Assembly: GCA_025331565.1 (NCBI GenBank)
Contig: JAFREQ010000043.1
Coordinates: 3,295,001 to 3,359,000 of the forward strand
Origin: Holacanthus passer
Taxonomy: Eukaryota > Chordata > Actinopteri > Pomacanthidae
Reading direction: 5' to 3'
DNA: 64,000 nt
Of this stretch, positions 1 through 10,008 are shown piece after piece. The notes under the pieces are model-generated. The model was not told the origin of the DNA and ran no database searches. It saw nothing but the letters and a program-made list of their open reading frames with translations. Within the stretch, counting starts at the first letter, position 1; each line of letters begins with the position of its first letter. Both the position numbers and the translations under genes were made by a program.

Positions 1-1203
1 TTTTTTTTTTTTTTTTTTTTGGCTCTCAATCAGTTAGAAATACAGTAGCGTACCATCAATTTGAGTCATTTTATCCCACAATGCATACAAAATGAATACA
101 AACCTGTATAAATCAAAAAGCTGTTAAATCGTCGAGTCGATGTGGCAAACGGAAGCTGAAGGATCCTCATTGGAATGGCCTCTCAAACCAGCAAGGAAGA
201 CAGACAGAAAGTGCACTTGAGAGTAAATGAAGGCCTGAGATTTTTTTGCCTCTGAGTATATGAGTGCATGTATATAATATAAATAATGAGATATTGTGGA
301 AGTTTTGTTTTATATTGTTTTAGCCAGTTGACATTTGTGTGTGGTATTATAACAAAGAACACAATAAATGGCATAAAATTGTGAAATAAAGTTGAATAAA
401 AGAACAAAAAAAATGGGGGTTTTTTTCTGTGAATTTCTTTTCAACATAACTGGACTTTGGAAAACAGAAAATAACTGGGAGTATGGCAGTGTTTTTTCTG
501 AACACAGTAAATTTACAGACCGGACAGCTAAACAATGAGCTGAAAGCCACTGTGAAGCTGAGGGGAGCTGCAGATTGAGGCGATAATTCTGTGTAGGTTC
601 ATGAGTGATTTTCACTTTGTTTGCACACTGTCATTTGATACATTAGCATAAAATATTGGTTATAGCTTAAAGGAAAAACAATGATTTCATCCCCCTCCCC
701 AAAAAAAACATGCAAAGAGGTGAGATGTGTTTTCATGCACTGAATATTGTTATCATTTCTATTAGTTTGGAGTATTTATTTTTATTCAGTGCAGGTTTTT
801 ACTTTATAAATATATAAATTGTATAAACTGACCTCCCATATGTGTCCTGTGATGGACACTGTTTTCACTGTTAGGATGTCAAAAGAAGCCATTTTTCAGA
901 GGTGACATGAGGCATTTAACAGATCATCTAACAAACCAGTCTTCTAAACGTTTCCTTAATTTCCGCCCTCGCTATTGTCATTAAAGCAATATGAGTATAG
1001 CACTAAATAGCAAATAATCTATGCGTTGACAGTTATGTGTTATCTGATCATTTCTTTTAAAAAAAAAAATCATTGTTTTTTCCCCTTCTTGTCCGGAGGA
1101 AAGGAAGAAACCTGATGCAATGCTCTCGGGTGTCTCGCACATACATTCTTCAGAAATTTAACACCTTTTGTTTTGAGTCGCCTCTCCTGTGGTATGTGTC
1201 AGT
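1..1203. other. AT-rich upstream flank, no gene recognised
   Basis: Mostly AT-rich non-coding sequence beginning with a 20-base T run. No open frame longer than about 100 codons resembles a known protein. The last part may be 5' flank or 5' UTR of the small gene that starts at 1204. Upstream coding exons of that gene could lie here, but I could not identify any. Confidence 0.5.
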
Positions 1204-2909
1204 ATGACCTCAATTGGCCAAAAAGACACAGAAACAGCAAAGAGCCAGGTGAGAAACCTATGCTGTTTTTCTCTCTTTTTTGCTGATGCGTGTTAGAAAT
1301 GTCTTGCCGTTGTGAGTGCTGGTTTCCTCTGAACATGTTGTGCTCTAGGTGAGGCCAGTGGAAAGCCCTCGGGTGCTGCCCCTGTCGCTGCGTCACTTTG
1401 CTGATCCTGGATCAGCCTTTTTGCATCCCCACAGCTACCACAGCTTGGGCCACTGTCTTCGCACCAACATGTTTCCAGGTCTGTAAATCACATTCACTCT
1501 TTGTATGCACTCCTGTGGTTCTGTAGCAGCTACTATTGGTGGATAAAACACTTTAGTATTTGATATGTTTTCATCCCATAAAAGACCTCCTTCAATATAC
1601 AGATAAGCATGGGTGTGGGTGCGCAGTCGGTCTGTGCAGGGGCCACATGTACGACTGATAGTAAATCAAGGGGATTCTGAGTAGTTGAAACACAATCAGT
1701 CTGATCCTGTTTAATAATTCAGCTGTGAATGTTGCCATGTGCTTTGCTACACGCTGAACTGTGTGACACACTAACGCACTCTCACTCGCTCTATTGACTC
1801 GTGTGCCAGGAGCCGGCGGTCGTCTCCCTCTCACAAGTGAAAAGTTGAATTAGCAGTAACTGCTAAATGTTCAGCAAAAGTTAATTCTGTATAGTATCTC
1901 TTTAAAATTGGTATTAGTGCAAAAGAAAATCATGTTGGAACAGTGTGCAGTGTTCTCTTTAGTTTTTTGTGTTGGCCAATAAAACACAAGACGTCCTCAG
2001 GTTGCAACATAATGCAGATATTAGAGCAGCATGTGCACCCTAAAGTGGCTGAACCAAGGTCTTACACTGTGTTTTAACTGTGTGATCTGAGCTTAAAATA
2101 GTACATAATAATGACCTCAGTTACCCCCGACAACAACCCCACCACCCCCAAAATTACAAGACAAATACTGATACAGCATTGAAAAATATGATGGTGTTTA
2201 TATCAAAATCATTAAGCCATCCATGATGTTTGCCCCCAGGATCCTCACTTAATTAACTGGAGCACTCACTTTCCTCTTCCTACACCATTTGGGAGCGTTG
2301 TAGCTCATCAGTCTATAAACAGTCATGTCCCCTTGAGGATGGACCGAAACAACCCAACCAAGCACCATCATAATGTCAGAATATTATTTTGGCCAATAAA
2401 TACTCAGCAAACTTTGTGTTTAGTGCTATTTAGTAACTGATAACAATGCTGCTAAACCTGCTAAACATCAGCGTGTTAACTGTGATATTTTGAACATTTT
2501 CAGCTGAAGTGCAGACCCACAGTCTCACCAACAATGGCTGTGACTTCTTAGTCTAATTAAATTTTGATTTCATTTTTCATTCTTTTTCTTCCCTATCCCA
2601 CCTTTGCTTAAATCCGCTAACCCCTCTGTCTCCAGGTGCCCCTTTCACATGGAAGTCCCTCAGCAGGGACTCCTTCATCAGCCACCCTCTGACCGCCTGG
2701 CCTGCCGACCCCCATCTCTGGCACGGCCACAGGACAGATGAAATGGGTAGGTACTCACATTGTTCTGGTCCAATGTGTTTTTGATATGTTTCACTGTTCA
2801 CATGCCTTTCTGTGGCTCGCCTGCAGTTCAGTGGACAGAGAGAAACATCATCAACCAGAAGCTCAACAAGATGCTTACAGGAATGGAAAAAAAGGGCACT
2901 GCAAAATGA
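1204..2909 (+). CDS. small four-exon gene, tentative TEX33/CIMIP4-like protein
   Basis: Exons 1204-1248, 1349-1478, 2636-2746 and 2827-2909 join in consistent phases (0, 1, 1) through GT-AG introns into a 122-codon frame from ATG to TGA. The product is basic and rich in His, Trp and Ser. A Trp-containing stretch (TWKSLSRDSFISHPL) precedes a charged C-terminus (VQWTERNIINQKLNKML), the look of a small filament-associated or ciliary protein, with no signal peptide or membrane segment. The name rests on synteny: TEX33 (now CIMIP4, a ciliary microtubule inner protein) lies a few genes from IL2RB in mammals. I could not confirm the family from sequence, and human TEX33 is about twice as long, so 5' exons may be missing. 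An AATAAA at 3039 fits its 3' end. Confidence 0.55.
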
Positions 2910-3038
2910 GGTCCTGCTTCCCACCCTGAGACTACAGCACACACGTCGCCCTTGTGATTTACACCTCGGGTTACTTTGGACGCGCTAAAAAAAAAAGTGT
3001 GATTTGCAACCATGCATGTCGTAAGCTTGCTGCTTTAA

Positions 3039-3044
3039 AATAAA
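3039..3044 (+). terminator. polyadenylation signal of the 1.2-2.9 kb gene
   Basis: Canonical AATAAA about 130 bases after the TGA at 2907-2909, with no closer alternative on this strand. Confidence 0.5.
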
Positions 3045-5800
3045 CAATCACAATGAAAGTGAGAGATGAAAAATCTCGAATAAGATTATTGGTTAGATAA
3101 GAGATATCTGTGATGTCTCTTCGGTTTGGGCTAAACCAAACTGTAATCAGTTGGATGTTACATTGTGTGTGTGCATTTCTGTAAATACACTTCCATGCAT
3201 GTGTAACTTGTAACAATCGTATTTAATTGATTCATAGAGATGCAATTTCTTGTGTGAAATTTAAAAGCACTTAAAACACACTGAAGTCCCTACTCAAACT
3301 AAAGCTAAAGGACCATAACTGCTGACTGCTACCAGCAGCTGAAGGGGTTATTTGTCTCTCTGTGTGATGTGTAAAGGCAACAGAAAGGAGGTGGTTTCAA
3401 CAGAAACCACTGAAACTTGCTCTTTGTCACTACCTGCCGCCTCTCCTACTAAGTCAGACCTGTATATAGAGTATCTGCTGAAGTGATCCGTTCTTTTTAC
3501 GACACAGATAAAGGAGGTCGAGGGAAACTGTTTGAATTTGCATAAAGAGATTCAACAATGCACAATGAAGTAGCAGTACCACTTCTTCTAACTCATCTGT
3601 TGCTCACATGAAGCTAAAGTTAGGTGTAGTCAGTTTAAAGCACTTTGCACATCATGTCAAATGACCTACGAAGAGGTACTGAAGAACATCACTATTCACA
3701 TTTGCTTATTCCTAATTTCTGGCACTGTATTTCTCTGCTGAACATATGAATCCTGCTCTGCTTCAAATTTACAAAACCAAAATTTGAACTATTTCCTCTC
3801 TTGCACAGAATCCAATTATGCTGTTAGTGTCATGTGTTATAGTTCCACAGACTGTCAGGTGTGTGTATTTTCAGCCGTCAAAATTGTAATTTGTCCATTA
3901 CTTTAAGTATTGGGACTGTATGTGAATCATATTGCTGCACATTAATTTTGCACCACAGGAAACTGAGCTTAGTCAACTGTGGCCCCTCCTTACAGGAATT
4001 GTACACATTTCAGTGTTTGACTTCTCCATTAAATGAGTCAATAAACAACAGTTACAGAAGGCAGATGTGTTGTCGGTTAGTTCAGTTTGTAGTCTTTCAG
4101 CAGTTTTTTTTAATTAGCGCTACATTAACCGTGATACCTTTGCATTGTGTTTTCTTTATATAGCTACAGGTTTGGCAGTGTTCCCTCCCTTGTTACTGTT
4201 CTCACCTCCTCCCCACTGAGCCCCCCCCCTCGCCTTTGTGGTCTGTTGATGGAGATTGTTTTCTTGTTGCCTTCCGAGCACAAACATCACTATGTCTTCT
4301 CAGCAGCGTCCCACCTCATGCGCGGCGGACTTTGACCTTTCGGTTCGAGCTGCACGCTCTCCTGCCTCACGCACCTCCTCAGCACGCTTCAGCCTTCCCC
4401 TGCCCTCGTCTCTCCTGATGCTACTGCTAGCCAATGCTGACACCTAAGCAGCTGCAGGAACCGGGGGTGGGTGGGTGCATCGGATCACACTCTGGCCTAC
4501 GGCAGGCCTGAACTCCCTGCTGAGTTCAAAACATAATGTGTTGCAACAGTTGTTGTATGCGTGAAGGCTTTGTGGTTTGTAGGTCTGTGCACAGCCTGGA
4601 TGAGCATTGCACAATAGTCCTTTGTTGAACTTTAAGACTGAGATGAACACACTGATCTTGTAGATGATGTTTATTATGCAGGTTGGAGTGTAACTGAATC
4701 TGAATCAGATGCTCCACAAGGTTAGTGACATTTAGTTTGGACCCTCCCCTTGATTTGCGTCAGTAGGTAACCAATCAAATGTCGTGATGATGTAACACAG
4801 TCATATCCTGCTCGTCATTGTCAGACAGTTTATGTATCAGACACTAAAAGTTACAATACAACAAACCCCCTAATTTCTCAACCCCGATTTCAAGCTTAAT
4901 ATGTCGATGAACATGGAATGAATGGAATTAGCAATTGCAAAGATGATCGTAAACAAACAAATGTTATTTCGGCTGTTACTGAATAAGCAATGGGAGCACA
5001 CATGAGGAACTACTTTGATGTCACTCTTGCATGAAAAAATACAAATCTGCGGCCTTCCAAAGACTGCCTAAATACATAATCTCCTCCTGATAATTTGTAT
5101 ACAGCCCCTAGCTGTATAAATTAGTTTCCTCTCATGGTCAGGTGTCTCGCATTTGAGATGAAGTGAGGTAACAGATGGACAAACTAATGTACAATCAGGG
5201 GAAGTCTCTGGAGGCCTGTGGCTACAGAAACGAAACGCTGGGTGACCTTTGAGTGAAGAGCAGTCTTCAGCTTTAACTTTCAACCCCCTTTCCTCTTACC
5301 CTGTATAGCAGCACTTGAGTATTTACTGTATATGTGTCTGCAGTGGTTGTGGCTGTAACAGCAGCGGTTTTGACGCTGTACAACCTCTGTGTGTGTGTCT
5401 GTGTGTGAGCATCTTAAATAACCCCTCATGCTTCTAAATCTGGTAGCTTTAGCTTCTTTAATCCTTTGAATGCTCATTTAACGCCGAGCTTCATTGACAT
5501 AAACCACTTCATAGGACGACCTGCGAGTTTCTCTTTATACAACCCACTTTACGTTGTGATTGAAACCGGATGTGGTGTGCTTTGTATTTCTTGTTTTCAG
5601 TGCAATTATCCAAAAAAGAGGTCCATAGGTAGCTGCTGCTGCTGATGAGCAGGAGGAGGTGCTCTTCTCTACAACAGCCCCCACCCCCCCCCCCCAGGCC
5701 CGTCCTCTCTCACTATCACACACAGCTTCATGAGGCTTCCTGTAAGCCCCAGACACAGGGTTGTGGTTACAAGTGGAAAATGTCACTGGGCACTTTAAAG
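3045..5800. other. intergenic region, no convincing gene
   Basis: No spliceable set of exons was recognised. A GC-richer patch at about 4190-4520 keeps a short open frame (4256-4447) without resemblance to a known protein. The rest is AT-rich with short homopolymers. It may hold the distal il2rb promoter. Confidence 0.4.
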
Positions 5801-5840
5801 AAGAGAGAGGGGTGAGAATGAGGGGACGGAGGGATGAGTG

Positions 5841-5876
5841 ACAGAGAGAGAGAGGGGGGGAGAGAGAGAGAGAGAG
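5841..5876. repeat. (GA)n low-complexity tract upstream of il2rb
   Basis: Purine-only GA dinucleotide runs interrupted by a G run, inside a wider purine-rich stretch (about 5800-5935). It lies some 150 bases before a candidate il2rb non-coding exon. GAGA tracts are common near vertebrate promoters, but this is not proof of function. Confidence 0.7.
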
Positions 5877-5939
5877 GTAGGGAGGGAGATTGCATAAGAG
5901 AAAGAAAGAGGGACCAAAAGAGACAGAGGAGGAGGAAAT

Positions 5940-6027
5940 CTTCTAAACTCGTTCATCCAGCCGAGGGGATGACAATGTGTTTCCTCTCAGGGACCCCCCG
6001 CTACCTTTACTGACCAACACTCATCAG
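5940..6027 (+). promoter_or_regulatory. il2rb: candidate non-coding first exon of il2rb
   Basis: A possible 5' UTR exon ends at 6027 before a GTACTG donor. The first coding exon has a strong acceptor (pyrimidine-rich, ACAG ending 6894), so a spliced 5' leader is expected. The left edge is a guess and only the donor is visible. Confidence 0.3.
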
Positions 6028-6904
6028 GTACTGTATCACTTTTTTATTATGTTCAAAAATAACTTTTTTTAAAAAACTTGAGTCTATATATTCTTACATT
6101 TTAATACATGACAGAGCAAAGCAGGATTTTTTTACACTGTCTCGGCTGTTGCATTTAAATGATATCATGTAGGTTTCCTCCCACGATTCAAAACAAGTGG
6201 TTTTGTTTCCCCTGTGATATGTTAAAATATACATATCTACTATATCAGCAATTTTTCATCACAGTCCCTCTCAGCTCAGGCTCCGAGGGAAAAACCAGTA
6301 ACATCCGATGACTCAAACTGGTGATACAAGTGTGACTTTTTTTGGAAAATGTCTGGGTAGAATCATCATCTGAACCATGATATATACACAGCGTTTCTAT
6401 TCTTCAGAATATGTTTTTTTTTTACCAAAATGCACGACCACTCGTGTCACAACAGGTGCCAGTGTTTTCAGTCAAGTTTCATGTATAACTGCTGGTTGCC
6501 GCCTTCTCAGGATGACTGTTTTGCTCAGTGTGGCTCTGGTACTGTTTTCTCACTCTCAAAAGCATACAGAACTATGCTGCTAATGATTGGCGGATGCAGT
6601 TTCGACGTCCAGGTTTCAGAAATGAGTTTTTCATTTTCATATAGAGGTAGAAACTTTGTTTGGGTGACTGTTTTTTTTTTCATCTGCCCAGTTGTTATGT
6701 GGTCAGAACCAGCACTTTGCCTGAGTGGGGGAAAAAGTTTCAAGTGTAAAAGTTTTAGATTTTACATATATTCCCCAGTTGTACTTTTTTACTTCCAGTT
6801 GTATATGTGAACATGTTTCTGCTGACTGTATTTAACACGTTGATTCAGAGTCTCCTTCTCATGTACAGTATGTCCTGGTCCTCTCTGTTCACAGTCTTAT
6901 CGTC

Positions 6905-9900
6905 ATGGCCATGGAGATCTTGTGGTCCTTATGCGTCCTGGCTGTTCTCTTCTCAGTGGATGCGACACACTCTCACAAAGGCTCGCAAGGTATTATTGAG
7001 TATGTTCATAACTCAAGCAGTCTCTATGTTACTGTCCTTTAGGCGCAAGGGATAGAAAATAATAAACCAAAGTTTTGTAATAAATGTTTTTCTTTCGTCG
7101 AGCTTTTTCATTTTGTCTTCCTTGTGATTTTTTTTTAAAGCAAAGTGAAGCTTATATTTGATGTGTGATAACAAATATTTTTGAATGACAGTGTATTAAA
7201 ACCATTTTAAAGCTGACTTCTTCCAAATGGGGTTGTTCTGAACACGGTTTAACCTTGCGATTACCTCTCAGTACAGAAATCACCAGTCTATCCGAAGGAC
7301 AAGACCAGTGATCCTTAATAAGAAAATCATCTTAATCTCCCTCTTTATGTCTGTTGTTACGTCGCTCAAGGACTCTACTGCATAAATGACTTCGTCAACA
7401 ATGTCAGCTGTACGTGGAACGGCTCTCCTGCGGCTCCTGGTGTGAACTGTTCCATCACTGGTGTGAAGAACACCAGGATCATTCAGGACAACGTGAGACA
7501 TGAGACACAAATCACGTAAGAAGTTAGAGATATTATAATTATTACTTTGCTCGCCAAAATATTTCTAATGGAAATTATATGTGCTTCCTAGTTAATGGTG
7601 ATTTTTTTTTTTTTACTCAGTCGAACCTGCAAGCTGGAACAACGTGGACGCTCTCCTCCAGGCTGCAGTTTTGTCTTTGAAAATAAGGTAAGTCACAAAC
7701 AAAGGCTGACTCCTTCATTAGAACATGTAAACATCTCGTGAATTTCTCTACAGAAAAAATGTTGCACTGAAATAAAAAAAAAATAAATCCACAATATTAA
7801 TCAACAGACTGTCTCCAAAGCTAAATGCCACAACTTGTTGATACTTACTCACATATTTCTGTCTTCACTGTTTCATTGATTATATTATGGGTCCCGTCAG
7901 GAATTCAACTGTTTCAAAAGAATGCCGTACATCAGAATGGAGTGTGATGGCACGCTGGTGCAGAACCTCACAAATTATGACCCGTGCAATCACAGTGAGT
8001 GACTTCCTCTTGTAAATCTTCTTAGTTATTCACAAATGCGGTTATTGAAAACAGAAATTTTCATTGATTACAAGAGAATGTTGAAAAAGTCAAGAATAAA
8101 ATTCTGCGTTACAACAGAATATCATGTTCAGTAGTTGTGTTCACTTAATGTTTATATTGGTGGATTTCGAAAAAGTGTTACACAAAAATTACCTTTTTAA
8201 ACATGAGTTTCTTAATTTTTCCACACTTTTCTTTCCACGTATGTGTGTCCGTGTGTGTGTGTGTGTGTGTGTGTGCATACAGTCAAAATGCATCCTCCAG
8301 GTGTTCCCAATGTCAGCCGTGTTGCCAATGAGACGTGGATATCATGGAGTGCAGGCGGTCCTGTCTCTGACTTTATCCAATCCTTTCTTTTCCATGTGCA
8401 GATCAAACAGAAGAACAAGCCATGGACGGTGAGCGCCTGTGCACATACATGCATGAATGTACATTTCATAACTCACATTTACTACACTCTTTTCCCAATA
8501 TGCTATGAGAGCATGAAAGTAAATCATAGACGCATTATCACTGCTAGATGAGACCTCAGGGGATCATCAAAGTCAGAGGGCTTCTTCATCTGGGACCATG
8601 AATGCTGGTATATACATTTCATGGCAATCTATTCCACAATTGTTGAGATATTTCAGTCTGGACCGACCAACTTGCTGACTGACATTGCCGTGACCACCAC
8701 AAAACACTGTCTGCTGCTTTTCCGTCACCATCTTAAGCAGATTTGGCTGACCATGGTTTGTCACTCATTTTAAAAGTGACAAATATTTATATCATTCATA
8801 CGGCGCTGCATTTCTAACATCGGCTTCTCAAGTTTTACATGTGTCACTTCCCCTTCCTCTAAAAGTTTGATCTCCATATTGTGTGCTTATTTTCGGTTTA
8901 ATGTTCTGGTCACACAAATAAGGCTTGCAGCTTGGTTTCACACATTAATCATACAAACTCAAATGCAACTGAATTGATGCTGTTCATGTTTTAAATCACT
9001 TTGACAGATCATTTAAGATTCTGGTTGTTAAGATACACCATAATTTTGATATTCTGACAAATTTTTCATCTATTATCAGGAGGCCCGCAATCTGTCCACA
9101 CAAGATTTAATGCTAGGAATACCTTCTTCGCAAGTAAAGGGGCACCACCAGGTCAGGGTTAGGGTCTCCCCCATTGACTTTCCTCATAGCCATTGGAGCG
9201 ACTGGAGTCCAGCAACATCCTGGGAAGGACCAACAGATGTGGTGTCAGCATCAGAGAATGAAGGTAATGACACTTTGCATTTCCAGGTTTGTTTGAGTGG
9301 CAACTTAAAAAAGCTGACCAGCATTTTTATGTCAGTGTCAACAGATTTAAAGTTCTCATTTTAACAAGGTAATAGATGTACTTGCTGGAAAATGTAGTCG
9401 TTCAGTCTAAGCCCGGACAAAAAAGCAAGGCTGGGTTCTAATCTAGTCTGTTGAAATACTTGTGGGTCAATTGACAGGTGAATGAGACTCAGACATTTTG
9501 TGCGATTCTTGCAAAAAAGGTATGTTTGACCGAGTTATCATGGTGAAATGCTCTACATGAATGACTAAGCATGATAGTGTGTGTAGTGGTTTTGTAATAT
9601 ATGTATACATTTTTGTGCAGTATATATCTGTACATAGTAGTTCAATATTTACACTTTGACCCTTGTCCGGCTTTATTGTCCTTGCTTTTAGCTGTGTGTC
9701 TGTTTCGGTGTAAGTACATTGTGAGCGAGAGTCAAATTCTTTGTATGTGTGCACGTGCTTGGCCAACGAAGCTGTTTCGGATTCTGATACTGATACTGAT
9801 TCTTATCAGAACTAAAAGTGTTTAGTGTCTGTTTCAGGGTGGCTTCAGAATCTGACATCATTCTTCATTCATGGAGTGATTTTCAGCTTGGGTCTCGTCC

Positions 9901-9960
9901 TCGTTGTAGTGCTGCTCCTTTACAGGAAATACATGAGCAAGGGGTGAGTGTAATGTTGGC

Positions 9961-10008
<48 letters not shown>

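Noticed and set aside
1..20. Poly(T) at the window start as a retrogene tail
   Set aside because: No adjacent processed gene copy or target-site duplication is visible; it is probably a plain homopolymer.
6430..6810. 126-codon plus-strand open frame upstream of il2rb
   Set aside because: Long by chance in AT-rich DNA; ends before the il2rb signal-peptide exon and has no family resemblance.
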